From positions 1 through 37,837 of the forward strand of contig CAYXBG010000009.1 in NCBI GenBank assembly GCA_964463145.1: 37,837 bases of DNA, in the 5' to 3' direction. The notes under the pieces were generated by a model. That model was not told the origin of the DNA and searched no databases. It saw only the letters and a program-made list of their open reading frames with translations. The position numbers and the translations under genes were made by a program. Position 1 is the stretch's first letter; every line of letters begins with the position of its first letter. Source of the DNA: CAYXBG01 sp964463145 (lineage in GTDB: Bacteria > Acidobacteriota > UBA6911 > RPQK01 > CBDAPI01). This document shows, in pieces, positions 8,575 to 17,056 of this stretch.

Positions 8575-9451
8575 TATATTTACCGGCTGTGGAACAGCAC
8601 TCGTTACACCCTTTGAAGCGGATGGCAGTATCGCCCTAGAAACGTTCTCCGGGTTAATCAACTGGCAGATCGAGTCTGGCGTTGACTTCTTAGTTCCATG
8701 TGGGACTACTGGTGAGAGTACAACAATTACAAGTGAAGAATACCGGCTCCTTCTAGAACAGTGTGTTAAAACAACCGATGGTCGCGTACCAATTCTTGCT
8801 GGGGCTGGAACAAATGACACTCGCCATGCCATTCAGCTGTCCAAGATAGCCCAAGAAAGTGGTGTCGATGGAGTTCTCTCGGTCACACCCTACTACAACA
8901 AACCCTCGCAAAAAGGCCTCCTTCAGCACTACGGCCAAATTCTCGAAGCAGTCAATATACCTCTAGTCCTTTACAACGTGCCCAGTAGAACCTCCATAAA
9001 TATGCAACCATCTACAGTTGCTGAGCTATCCCAGCATCCAGGTGTCATAGGCCTAAAAGATGCGGGTGGCAACTTAGAACAAACTATGTGTTTGTTAGAA
9101 TTAGAACCTGATTTTCTAGTTCTGAGCGGTGATGATGCGATCACTCTACCCATGATTTCCATCGGTGCCCAAGGGGTTATATCAGTCGCAAGCAATGTAA
9201 TCCCAGCAGAGATGTCTGGTCTTGTGAAAGCAGCCCGAGGAGGAGATTTCGAAACTGCAAACGACCTCCATTATCGTTATATTAATTTAATGGATATCCT
9301 CTTTATTGAATCCAGTCCTATGCCAGTCAAATACGCTCTAGCGCAGATGACTAAAATTCAAGAGACCTACCGTCTACCAATGTGCTCACTTCTGGACGAA
9401 AGTAAAGTACGGGTTATGCGAGAACTCACTCGCCTAGGCTTGACGGTATGA
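8555..9451 (+). CDS. dapA: 4-hydroxy-tetrahydrodipicolinate synthase
   Basis: DapA condenses pyruvate with aspartate semialdehyde, the first committed step toward diaminopimelate and lysine. It is a TIM-barrel aldolase of normal length (298). Visible motifs are GTALVTPF, PCGTTGEST (48-56), the Tyr of YNVPSRT (Y140), and the Schiff-base Lys in GLKDAGGN (K168). The chosen ATG lies inside the end of dapB (20-nt overlap) without a clear ribosome binding site, which implies translational coupling. The stop overlaps the dapD start in ATGA. Confidence 0.96.
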   Translation: MSYSQNNIFTGCGTALVTPFEADGSIALETFSGLINWQIESGVDFLVPCGTTGESTTITSEEYRLLLEQCVKTTDGRVPILAGAGTNDTRHAIQLSKIAQESGVDGVLSVTPYYNKPSQKGLLQHYGQILEAVNIPLVLYNVPSRTSINMQPSTVAELSQHPGVIGLKDAGGNLEQTMCLLELEPDFLVLSGDDAITLPMISIGAQGVISVASNVIPAEMSGLVKAARGGDFETANDLHYRYINLMDILFIESSPMPVKYALAQMTKIQETYRLPMCSLLDESKVRVMRELTRLGLTV

Positions 9452-10287
9452 GTATAAACTCCGAGAACCAATCTGAGATCGAACGCCTTTACGAAACCCC
9501 TGAACTCTCATCGCGAGATAAACCTATTATTGAAAGATTCTTAGCAGATCTAGACCAAGGTCGTATACGTGCAGCCCAACCAATCGAAAATGGATGGGAA
9601 ACGAATCGATGGGTAAAAAAAGGAATTTTACTGGGATTTAGAATTGGGATTTTAAAGGACTTTTCGGATGGCGGACAATTTAGTTATTTCGACAAAGACA
9701 CCTACCCACTGAAAGCTCTTGATATAGATTCGAAAGTTCGGGTTGTACCCGGAGGCTCAGCAATTAGATACGGTGCTTATGTAGCACCAGGAGTGACGTG
9801 TATGCCTCCTATGTATATCAATGTTGGTGCCTGGGTAGGTCCAGATACGATGATTGATTCTCACGCCCTAGTCGGTTCTTGTGCTCAGGTCGGAGCACGA
9901 GTACACGTTAGTGCTGCAGCTCAAATAGGTGGAGTACTCGAACCCATTGGAGCGAGTCCTGTCATTATCGAAGATGATGTCCTTATAGGAGGTAACTGTG
10001 GTGTCTATGAGGGAGCAGTCATTTCGGAGGGAGCAATACTAGCCTCTGGTGTTACGCTGACTCGGTCTACTCCTGTTTACGACCTAATTCGTGAGAAAGT
10101 ACATCGAGCGGATAACAATCGACCCCTGACGATTCCGCCCGGAGCGGTTGTCGTCCCTGGCTCACGAGCTTTAAAGGGTGGATTTGGAGAGACAAGCAAA
10201 TTGTCTCTATATACACCAATCATTGTCAAATACCGTGATGAAAAGACCGACACATCAGTCCAATTGGAAGAGTGGTTGCGCGCCTAG
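9448..10287 (+). CDS. dapD: Tetrahydrodipicolinate N-succinyltransferase
   Basis: DapD succinylates tetrahydrodipicolinate, committing the cell to the succinylase variant of diaminopimelate synthesis. The N-terminal helical part has NGWETNRWVKKGILLGFR (about 50-67). It is followed by a left-handed beta-helix of hexapeptide-like turns from about residue 95 to 230, including GAYVAPGVTCMPPMYINVGA, MIDSHALVGSCAQ, DDVLIGGNCGVYEG and PPGAVVVPGSR. The length of 279 is normal for the family. The start overlaps the dapA stop by 4 nt (ATGA). Together with dapB and dapA this gives three of the pathway genes; dapE, dapF and lysA are not in the window. Confidence 0.95.
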   Translation: MSINSENQSEIERLYETPELSSRDKPIIERFLADLDQGRIRAAQPIENGWETNRWVKKGILLGFRIGILKDFSDGGQFSYFDKDTYPLKALDIDSKVRVVPGGSAIRYGAYVAPGVTCMPPMYINVGAWVGPDTMIDSHALVGSCAQVGARVHVSAAAQIGGVLEPIGASPVIIEDDVLIGGNCGVYEGAVISEGAILASGVTLTRSTPVYDLIREKVHRADNNRPLTIPPGAVVVPGSRALKGGFGETSKLSLYTPIIVKYRDEKTDTSVQLEEWLRA

Positions 10288-10396
10288 GAGCAATTCGTAA
10301 AATCAGCTGAAGTCTCTCGGAAAGATCCTTCTAATACCCTGCAAAAAGACTGATAGGGTCCGAAGAGAACATCAACATCACTTAGGGAAATCAGGC

Positions 10397-11548
10397 ATGG
10401 AAGTGCCCTTCGCCTCGCGAATAAATTTAGTAGGCCTGAGCATGATCCGACAGATCATGCAAAAAGCCCAAAACTGCACCAATCTCGGCATAGGAGAACC
10501 ACAATTCTTGACTCCTGCTGTANNNNNNNNNNCTCGGCAAGCAGCCCAAAAATTCATCGAAAGAGGCTCCGTTCTTTATACTCCAAACGCTGGCATAGAA
10601 GAACTGTGTGAGACGATCATCAAATACCATGAATGCCCAACAGGATATAGCGCCTGCGTTACGAATGGTTCTCAGGAAGCACTCTTCAATCTACTCTTTT
10701 CTATAATTGATGTCGGAGATGAAGTGCTCTTACCTGACCCAGGATATCCCGCCTACAGGACAATTGTAGAAATGGCAGGAGGGACTCCAGTGACTTATCC
10801 TTTACCAGCAGAATCCGGCTTCCAGCTTGACACTGATAATATCGAATCCCTCCTCAATAAAAAGACAAAGGCCATGATCGTAAATTCACCCTCCAATCCC
10901 ACGGGCCAAATTCTGACAGATACCTCCCTAGAGCAACTCTCTGGCTTACTACAAAAGCATCGGACTATTGCCATCAGCGATGAAATCTATTCCGAAATTT
11001 ACTATAACGGGAAACGCCCTACTTCTCTCTCTAAATATTACCCCAATACAGTTATTCTCTCGGGAATATCCAAGATGGCGAGCATGACGGGATGGCGCAT
11101 TGGATGGGCTTGTGGACCAGAGGCCTTAATCTCCAAAGTAGTGGTGATGCACCAATATACGTCTTCTTGTGCCTCTTCTCTGGGCCAGGAGGCAGCCCTT
11201 ACAGTGTTGACCCCTGAAGGGATGTCAGCTGTAACCAGAAGACGCCAGATACTCACTGAAAATCGAGAACAAGTCATGGAGTGGGTCGTAACCAACTGGA
11301 ATCACCGCACTCATGCACCGCAAGGAGCTTTCTACTTTATGCTCCCAGTTTCTCACCTAGGACTTTCAAGCCTCGAAGTTGCCTCAGAGCTTTTAAAGGA
11401 TAAGGTCGCAACAATTCCAGGTGAGGCTTTCGGAAGTCAAGGAGAAGGATTCCTGAGAATCTCATTTGCGAACAAGCCTGAGGAACTTAATCTCGGACTC
11501 CGTAGGCTTAAACAAGGCCTACATCGATTACAAAACAATCTTTCCTAA
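10397..11548 (+). CDS. Class I aminotransferase, possible DapC
   Basis: This is a fold-type I PLP enzyme of the aspartate aminotransferase Ib-like group. PLP-site residues are visible: N167 in NSPSNPTG, D195 and Y198 in SDEIY, the Schiff-base K226 in SGISKMASMTGW, and R234 in GWRIG. DPGYPAY (114-120) and YTPNAG (61-66) are typical. It follows dapD by 109 nt on the same strand, with AGGG about ten bases before ATG. An N-succinyl-diaminopimelate aminotransferase (DapC) role is therefore likely, though substrate cannot be read from sequence. Four residues (43-46) are unknown because ten Ns fall in the gene. The run keeps the frame, but its true length is uncertain. Confidence 0.88.
   Translation: MEVPFASRINLVGLSMIRQIMQKAQNCTNLGIGEPQFLTPAVXXXXRQAAQKFIERGSVLYTPNAGIEELCETIIKYHECPTGYSACVTNGSQEALFNLLFSIIDVGDEVLLPDPGYPAYRTIVEMAGGTPVTYPLPAESGFQLDTDNIESLLNKKTKAMIVNSPSNPTGQILTDTSLEQLSGLLQKHRTIAISDEIYSEIYYNGKRPTSLSKYYPNTVILSGISKMASMTGWRIGWACGPEALISKVVVMHQYTSSCASSLGQEAALTVLTPEGMSAVTRRRQILTENREQVMEWVVTNWNHRTHAPQGAFYFMLPVSHLGLSSLEVASELLKDKVATIPGEAFGSQGEGFLRISFANKPEELNLGLRRLKQGLHRLQNNLS
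10523..10532. other. Run of ten Ns (assembly gap)
   Basis: Exactly ten undetermined bases interrupt the aminotransferase gene. The open frame continues on both sides in the same phase if the gap is taken as ten bases. A round number of Ns is typical of scaffolding, so the real gap length may differ. Confidence 0.98.
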
Positions 11549-11616
11549 ACAAACTCAACATGACGCTCGATTTCAAAATGTGCCAATACTTTTCTTCTAA
11601 GACTCAATCGGAGAAA

Positions 11617-13074
11617 ATGGTATCTACTTGGAGGAAAATCCCCTTGAACAATCCAACTATACTCCTTGGTAAACTAATATTACTTTTGACTTTTACTAGC
11701 TTCAGTCTCTTTGCTGAGGAATGGAATCGTTTCCGAGGACCAAACGGATCAGGTGTAATTGAATCGAGTGACCTGCCCACCCGCTTTGGGCCAAAAAACA
11801 AGCTACTCTGGAAAACTCCATTACCTCCTGGACATTCCTCTCCCGTTTTGAATAAGGATCGTATCTTCCTCACCGCTTACGAAGATGAACGTCTAATCAC
11901 ATTGGCTCTGGACAGAAAAAAGGGCACCATCCTCTGGCGCCAGGAAAGCCCTCGTCCTCGTCATGAACCTTTTCATAGAACCCACGGTCCCGCCTCACCT
12001 AGTCCAGTCACCGACGGGGAAAATCTCTATGTATTCTTTGGTGACTTCGGATTGATCTCCTACGCTGCGGAAGGCCTAGAGCGCTGGAAAGTGGAGATGG
12101 GCCCCTTTAACCTGCCAAACGGGCATGGATCCTCTCCCATTCTAGCCAAAGACATGGTGATCCAACTAATCGATCACGACCTGGCTTCTTCAATAAGTGC
12201 ATTTGATCGAAATGATGGGACCTTGCGCTGGAAGCAAGATCGTCCGAAATCCACTCATGGATACGCTACCCCTTGCCTTTTCCCACCCGAAACACCAACC
12301 CAATTGATAGTACCCGGTTCCTATAGGGTTAGTTCATATTCTTTTAGCGGCCGTGAATTATGGCAAGTCCCAGGACTTACTTGGCAAGTGAAACCCTCAG
12401 CTGTAGTTAATGGTGATCAGGTGTTCGTTACAGGTTGGGCTCCTGGATCAGACGCCGGTCAAACCCGAGATTTACCACCTTTTGAGCATGTCATCGCTGC
12501 CTCCGATAATAACCAGGATGGTCACCTCTCGGAAGCCGAGGCCATAGAAGGAGGTTGGCGACACCGGGGAGGTTGGGCCCTCATTGACCTTGACAATGAT
12601 GGCCTCCTTAATCAAGTCGATTGGGATTTTTTCCGGGCTAGAAGTAGCAGTCGTAATGCCACAATGGCCATCCGACCCGGTAAATCCACGACCAAACCAG
12701 GAAAAGGAGAAATCACCTGGAGATATGAGAAATCAGTCCCAATGGTATCCTCCCCCATATTTCTTGATGGAATTCTCTATACGATTAAAGATGGGGGGAT
12801 TTTCACAGCCTTGGACAGCCTTAAGGGCACAGTACTGAAACAGGGTAGGATTACAGGTGCCTTGGATAAATACCGCGCCTCCCCAGTAGCAGCAGACGGC
12901 AAGATCTACCTGGCCAGCCTCAAAGGGAGGGTGAGTACTATCCTACCTGGAGAAGAGTGGCAAATCCTTGCTGTCAATGACTTCCAAGAATCAATCTACG
13001 CCACGCCAGCTATAAGTCAGGGAGTTATTTATATCCGAACCCTTAATGCCCTCTACGCGATCGGTAATCAGTAG
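11617..13074 (+). CDS. Exported PQQ-like beta-propeller with EF-hand pair
   Basis: This is a secreted or periplasmic beta-propeller protein of the PQQ-repeat type common in Planctomycetes and Verrucomicrobia; the activity is unknown. Counting from the upstream ATG at 11560 (504 residues), a hydrophobic signal segment LLLTFTSFSLFA lies at 41-52, followed by EEWNRFRGPNGSG, a hallmark of these propellers. Blade-like stretches recur (LALDRKKGTILW, SAFDRNDGTLRW, TALDSLKGTVL). Two EF-hand calcium loops, DNNQDGHLSEAE (316-327) and DLDNDGLLNQVD (343-354), sit between blades. I prefer the ATG at 11617, which puts the signal peptide near the N-terminus with GGAG just upstream. ATG 11560 has no ribosome binding site. 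It may follow the aminotransferase on one transcript. Confidence 0.85.
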   Translation: MVSTWRKIPLNNPTILLGKLILLLTFTSFSLFAEEWNRFRGPNGSGVIESSDLPTRFGPKNKLLWKTPLPPGHSSPVLNKDRIFLTAYEDERLITLALDRKKGTILWRQESPRPRHEPFHRTHGPASPSPVTDGENLYVFFGDFGLISYAAEGLERWKVEMGPFNLPNGHGSSPILAKDMVIQLIDHDLASSISAFDRNDGTLRWKQDRPKSTHGYATPCLFPPETPTQLIVPGSYRVSSYSFSGRELWQVPGLTWQVKPSAVVNGDQVFVTGWAPGSDAGQTRDLPPFEHVIAASDNNQDGHLSEAEAIEGGWRHRGGWALIDLDNDGLLNQVDWDFFRARSSSRNATMAIRPGKSTTKPGKGEITWRYEKSVPMVSSPIFLDGILYTIKDGGIFTALDSLKGTVLKQGRITGALDKYRASPVAADGKIYLASLKGRVSTILPGEEWQILAVNDFQESIYATPAISQGVIYIRTLNALYAIGNQ

Positions 13075-13104
13075 AGAACAGTATAGATACACTCGCCCCA
13101 CAGA

Positions 13105-13704
13105 TTACCGGCCATATTTCACATCGTTGACTTTCAGAAATTCTTTCAGGCCTTCAACTAGGGGCTCTAAGTTTGATTCTAGATTTCTCCAAAATAGGGT
13201 TAGCCCAGAATCTACTGTATTAGCAACAATTTTAGGGGTTATACAGGGGACTCCTTCTGCTGAGCAAAGACGAACCACTGCAGCGGTGACGCTGTCAAAA
13301 ACGCTGGCTTTTTGCTCCTCGAAAAGAAGTTGTCGGTGTGCGGCTTTAATCGCAGGTCGGTTAACGGTCAGGCCCCGTTCAACTTCAGTCCATCCAGGTA
13401 TTTCGCCTATTCCCTTTGGTAATGACTCAGCGGGAATAGAGCGGCCATTTTCAAAACACCATGCCTTAGGCACGACCACACTACCAAAAACCAAGGAAGG
13501 ATCTAACTGACTGACACTACCAGAAAAAACTAGCATTGACGGCTTTTTACTATTGAAAACCTTAAGCAAAACTGGAATAGAACGTTTAACCCCTAAGCCG
13601 GTTCCAAGAACTGGCACATCACGCCCAAGCATAGCTTCAATAGCGACTGCTTCTTTGTGCATTGGGCAAGCAATGACCAGATCACGCTGAGGCATTGTGA
13701 GCAT
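13105..13704 (-). CDS. Nucleoside-phosphorylase-superfamily-like protein
   Basis: The 199-residue protein resembles the PNP/MTA-SAH nucleosidase superfamily, perhaps the hopanoid-associated phosphorylase branch. Visible are VLGTGLGVKRS (about 32-42), VFSGSVSQLDPSLVFGSVVVP (the place of the G-A-L-D-P...GDLVVP pattern), and FDSVTAAVVRLCSAEGVPC near the C-terminus. In active enzymes the last segment normally contains Met-Glu (DMES/DMEGAA), with the Glu contacting ribose. Here the aligned residues are Ser-Val, so catalysis by the usual route is doubtful. The ATG has a perfect AAGGAG three bases upstream. It lies 32 nt after the LysR gene on the same strand, so the two probably form an operon. No hopanoid or futalosine genes are nearby, so function is not assigned. 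Confidence 0.65.
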   Translation of the reverse strand: MLTMPQRDLVIACPMHKEAVAIEAMLGRDVPVLGTGLGVKRSIPVLLKVFNSKKPSMLVFSGSVSQLDPSLVFGSVVVPKAWCFENGRSIPAESLPKGIGEIPGWTEVERGLTVNRPAIKAAHRQLLFEEQKASVFDSVTAAVVRLCSAEGVPCITPKIVANTVDSGLTLFWRNLESNLEPLVEGLKEFLKVNDVKYGR

Positions 13705-13736
13705 AGTCTCCTTAGATTAATACATATCAAATGACT

Positions 13737-14636
13737 TCAGGATTCGCCCACAAGCTCCAAAAAGGCCTTACTCGCCTGACTCAAGGCTCGATTCTCTGGA
13801 TAGACGAGGTGAATAGGCCTCTGGACAAATATTTCCTCTACTCGAACTTCACAAAGCGTTCCCTGTCGGATTTCCTGCCCCACACACATCCGAGGCAAAA
13901 AAGCCACACCTTCATTGCTTTGCACGAGACGCCGGATCGTTTCAACAGTGGGCATCTCAATCTCCATATTAAGGGAAACTCGATGCCGTGTAAAAACTTC
14001 CAGAACAGCACCCCTGTAAGGGGAAACCACGTTATGCGCTATAAAGGCTTCGCCTCCCAATTCTTTAATAGAAACCGAGTCTTTTCCAGCCAGTCTGTGT
14101 TGAGGAGCTACGATAAACGCCAGATGATCTGTGTATATCACCTTCGAGGCAAGGCGGGCTTCGTTAGAAGCATAACTGATCACTCCAAGTTCCAGCTTTC
14201 CCTGTACGATTTGATTGGGGATTTCACTCGAAATAGTGCGCTGAACTCGGACCCCTATCTTGGGGTAAAGCCTTCGAAACCTTTTCAGGTGACGCATTAA
14301 ATACAAAGTTGAAGACTCATTGGCCCCTATACTCAACCTACCCGCCACAAGGTTATCAAGTTCGTCGAGTTCGTCGACCAATTTCCTTTTCTCCAGCTCG
14401 AACCGCTGAGCATACTCAAAGACGACCCTACCCGCATCCGTCAACAGAGGCTTGGGACGGGTCCGCTCCAACAAACGATGGCCAACCTGCTCTTCAAGTC
14501 TTTTTATAGCCAAAGATACTGCCGGCTGTGTCCGTAGAAGTTTACGAGAAGCCCTGGAGAAAGATTCTTCCTCCACAACGGTTTTAAAGCTTCTCAGCTT
14601 CGCCATATCTAAATCCGATATTTTTATCTGACTCAT
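13737..14636 (-). CDS. LysR-family transcriptional regulator
   Basis: This is a DNA-binding regulator with an N-terminal winged helix-turn-helix (about residues 11-70) and a C-terminal periplasmic-binding-like effector domain. The HTH stretch SFSRASRKLLRTQPAVSLAI followed by KRLEEQVGHRLLERT is classic LysR. The length of 299 is standard. It is transcribed divergently from ilvB, with a 103-nt shared region containing an 8-bp inverted repeat of T-N11-A type. LysR proteins usually control a divergent neighbour and themselves, so control of ilvBNC (as IlvY does in enterics) is the natural inference. Control of the downstream phosphorylase-like gene is also possible. The inducer is unknown. Confidence 0.93.
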   Translation of the reverse strand: MSQIKISDLDMAKLRSFKTVVEEESFSRASRKLLRTQPAVSLAIKRLEEQVGHRLLERTRPKPLLTDAGRVVFEYAQRFELEKRKLVDELDELDNLVAGRLSIGANESSTLYLMRHLKRFRRLYPKIGVRVQRTISSEIPNQIVQGKLELGVISYASNEARLASKVIYTDHLAFIVAPQHRLAGKDSVSIKELGGEAFIAHNVVSPYRGAVLEVFTRHRVSLNMEIEMPTVETIRRLVQSNEGVAFLPRMCVGQEIRQGTLCEVRVEEIFVQRPIHLVYPENRALSQASKAFLELVGES

Positions 14637-14642
14637 AATACC

Positions 14643-14665
14643 AACTATAAGAAATGTTTATAGTT
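14643..14665. promoter_or_regulatory. Likely LysR-type operator (8-bp inverted repeat)
   Basis: AACTATAA (14643-14650) and TTATAGTT (14658-14665) are perfect inverted repeats around a 7-nt spacer. They contain the T-N11-A core expected of LysR binding boxes. The site begins 7 bp from the LysR start codon and is upstream of the ilvB promoter candidate, the usual geometry for autorepression plus activation. A weaker TCAA...TTGA dyad follows at 14672-14687. Confidence 0.65.
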
Positions 14666-14683
14666 AACTTGTCAATTATAAAT

Positions 14684-14712
14684 TTGATTGAAAATACAAA
14701 ATAACCGATACT
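14684..14712 (+). promoter_or_regulatory. Candidate ilvB promoter
   Basis: TTGATT (14684-14689) and GATACT (14707-14712) are separated by 17 bp and resemble sigma-70 -35 and -10 boxes. The -10 ends 27 nt before the ilvB ATG. GGAG (14730-14733) six bases before the ATG serves as ribosome binding site. The short leader leaves no room for a classic peptide attenuator. Confidence 0.45.
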
Positions 14713-14739
14713 CCCATCTGGCCTTAAGCGGAGATCACC

Positions 14740-16458
14740 ATGAAGCGTACCGGAGCCCAAATCATTTGGGAGACACTACTGAAGGAGAAAGTCGACACGG
14801 TATTTGGTTACCCAGGAGGAGCCATCCTCCCCGCTTATGATGCGATTCTCGACTACCCCATCAAACATGTCCTAGTCCGTCACGAACAGGGAGCCTCCCA
14901 CATGGCAGATGGCTTTGCCCGGGCTTCAGGGAAAACAGGTGTTTGCGTCGCTACATCAGGTCCTGGCGCAACTAATCTCGTTACTGGGATAGCAACGGCT
15001 ATGATGGACTCATCTCCAATCGTCTGTATAACAGGACAAGTTCCGGGAAGTTTAATTGGGAGAGATGCTTTCCAAGAGGTGGATGTCACAGGTATTACAC
15101 TACCCATCACCAAGCATAACTACCTGGTCAATAAGGCCGAGGAAATCGCTCCTGCCCTACGTGAGGCATTTCACATCGCACGCTCCGGAAGGCCCGGCCC
15201 TGTCCTCGTAGATATAACCAAAGACGCTCAACAGAATGAAATCGATTTCACCTGGGATGATGCTCCAGTTAAGCTACCAGGATATCGCCCACAACCCGAT
15301 ATCCCAGAAAACAAATTTCAAGCTGCCCTTGAACTAATTCAATCAGCTAAGCGTCCACTGATCTTGGCTGGCCAGGGCGTTATAAAATCGGGTGCAACCA
15401 ACATACTGATGAAATTTATCGAGCGCACACAAATTCCTGTCACTCCAACATTACTTGGTCTTGGAGGAATACCCGCTTCTCATCCTCTCAATCTCGGCAT
15501 GATGGGGATGCATGGCGAGGCCTGGGTCAACACAGCAATACAGGAAGCGGATCTCTTGTTAGCCTTCGGGATGCGATTCGATGATCGTGTAACTGGCAAT
15601 TTAGCAACTTACGCAAAAAAGGCTCGCAAAATCCATATCGAAATAGACCCTTCTGAAATCAACAAAAATGTCCAGGTCGATGTACCTCTAGTAGGAGATT
15701 TACGGGAGACCCTCGAAGCCTTGCTCCCAAATTTGGATTCCGGAGATAGAACCGCTTGGATCAACCACATCAACGACTTGAAAGGAGATTCGGCGGTACG
15801 TGACATCCAAAAACTCCCGGACACCGGACAATTGTATGCGGCTCACGTGATCAGTGACCTATGGAATTTAACTGATGGCGAGGCTACCGTAGTGACAGAT
15901 GTGGGGCAACATCAGATGTGGGAAGCTCAATACTATCATCACGAGAAACCTCGATCCCTAATCACTTCTGGGGGTTTAGGTACTATGGGGTTTGCTCTGC
16001 CAGCAGCTATCGGTGCCAAGTTTGCCCAACCTGACAAAGAAATATGGGTGATTGTTGGGGATGGAGGATTTCAAATGACAGCAGCAGAACTCTCCACTTG
16101 CGCTCAAGAAAACATAAAAATCAATATAGCTATTATAAACAATGGGTATCTCGGTATGGTCCGCCACTGGCAAGAGTTCTTTTACGACCGCCGCTATGCC
16201 GCTACCCCGATGCTAAGCCCAGACTTCGTCATGCTAGCAGAAGCCCACGGATTGAATGGCCTCCGAGTTGAGAATCGTGACCAGGTTCAAGATGCTGTTG
16301 AAGCAGCACGCAAAAGTCCTAAAACTACCGTTGTAGAGTTTCGAGTAGAACAAGAAGACAGCGTTTTCCCTATGGTCCCTGCAGGTGCCGATCTCGATGC
16401 TATGATCCGCCGTCCCCACGAAACAGTAGCAGATCGGGGAGATGAAATAGAATGGTAG
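14740..16458 (+). CDS. ilvB: Acetolactate synthase large (catalytic) subunit
   Basis: This ThDP enzyme condenses pyruvate with pyruvate or 2-oxobutyrate, the first common step of valine, leucine and isoleucine synthesis. The catalytic Glu is E49 in RHEQGASHMADG. SGPGATNL is at 73-80, and GRDAFQEVD matches the acetolactate-synthase (not pyruvate oxidase) subgroup. The ThDP/Mg motif GDGG is at 440-443 with NNGYLGMVRHWQ downstream. The length of 572 is normal. It is the first gene of an ilvB-ilvN-ilvC run and overlaps ilvN by 7 nt. It is probably controlled by the divergent LysR protein. Confidence 0.97.
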   Translation: MKRTGAQIIWETLLKEKVDTVFGYPGGAILPAYDAILDYPIKHVLVRHEQGASHMADGFARASGKTGVCVATSGPGATNLVTGIATAMMDSSPIVCITGQVPGSLIGRDAFQEVDVTGITLPITKHNYLVNKAEEIAPALREAFHIARSGRPGPVLVDITKDAQQNEIDFTWDDAPVKLPGYRPQPDIPENKFQAALELIQSAKRPLILAGQGVIKSGATNILMKFIERTQIPVTPTLLGLGGIPASHPLNLGMMGMHGEAWVNTAIQEADLLLAFGMRFDDRVTGNLATYAKKARKIHIEIDPSEINKNVQVDVPLVGDLRETLEALLPNLDSGDRTAWINHINDLKGDSAVRDIQKLPDTGQLYAAHVISDLWNLTDGEATVVTDVGQHQMWEAQYYHHEKPRSLITSGGLGTMGFALPAAIGAKFAQPDKEIWVIVGDGGFQMTAAELSTCAQENIKINIAIINNGYLGMVRHWQEFFYDRRYAATPMLSPDFVMLAEAHGLNGLRVENRDQVQDAVEAARKSPKTTVVEFRVEQEDSVFPMVPAGADLDAMIRRPHETVADRGDEIEW

Positions 16459-17033
16459 TAGATGCAACCACCAAGGCGACCGATCTCCCACTGCAGACCT
16501 TAGTTGTCTACGCCGAGGATAAGCCTGGTGTTATTAACAGGGTTTCCTCTCTATTCCGCCGAAGTGATTTTAATATCGAGTCACTCACTACCGGAAAGAC
16601 CCTGAAATCAGGAATCGCCCGACTCACTATTGTGATGAGGGGGGACTCCGCCACAACCCGCCGTTTTGAAGCCAGCCTCTATAAGCTGGTTAATATCCTA
16701 AGGGTTGTAAACATTACAGACCTACCATCGGTAGAAAGTGAGATTGCGTTAATCAAGGTATCCTCCAATACGAAAATACGGCGAGATATCTTGGCAATAA
16801 ACGAAGAATTCCACTCACAAGTGGTCGATCTAGGGACAACAGCTATCATCTTGGAGATTACTGGAACTCCTGAAAAAATTGACAGTATGATCAACGTCCT
16901 TGAACAGTTTGGTATTATCGAGGTTGCACGTACCGGTTTAGTGGCAATGACGCGGAGTTCTGAAGGAATCCCAGTCGACTCGGGGCCCGTCCCCGAAACG
17001 CCCCCACCGGGTTCAAATCAACCTCGTAGTTGA
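16452..17033 (+). CDS. ilvN: Acetolactate synthase small regulatory subunit
   Basis: This subunit activates IlvB and confers valine feedback inhibition. An N-terminal ACT domain is visible from about residue 14 to 90 (TLVVYAEDKPGVINRVSSLF, RRSDFNIESLTTG). A C-terminal IlvN domain with EIALIKV, EFHSQVVDL, TAIILEITGTPEKID and IEVARTGLVAMTR follows. The 193-residue length includes a Pro-rich tail (VPETPPPGSN). The ATG overlaps the ilvB stop by 7 nt, indicating coupled translation and matched stoichiometry. ilvH would be an equally valid name. Confidence 0.95.
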   Translation: MVVDATTKATDLPLQTLVVYAEDKPGVINRVSSLFRRSDFNIESLTTGKTLKSGIARLTIVMRGDSATTRRFEASLYKLVNILRVVNITDLPSVESEIALIKVSSNTKIRRDILAINEEFHSQVVDLGTTAIILEITGTPEKIDSMINVLEQFGIIEVARTGLVAMTRSSEGIPVDSGPVPETPPPGSNQPRS

Positions 17034-17056
17034 ACAGATAATTAGGAGCACAAGCG

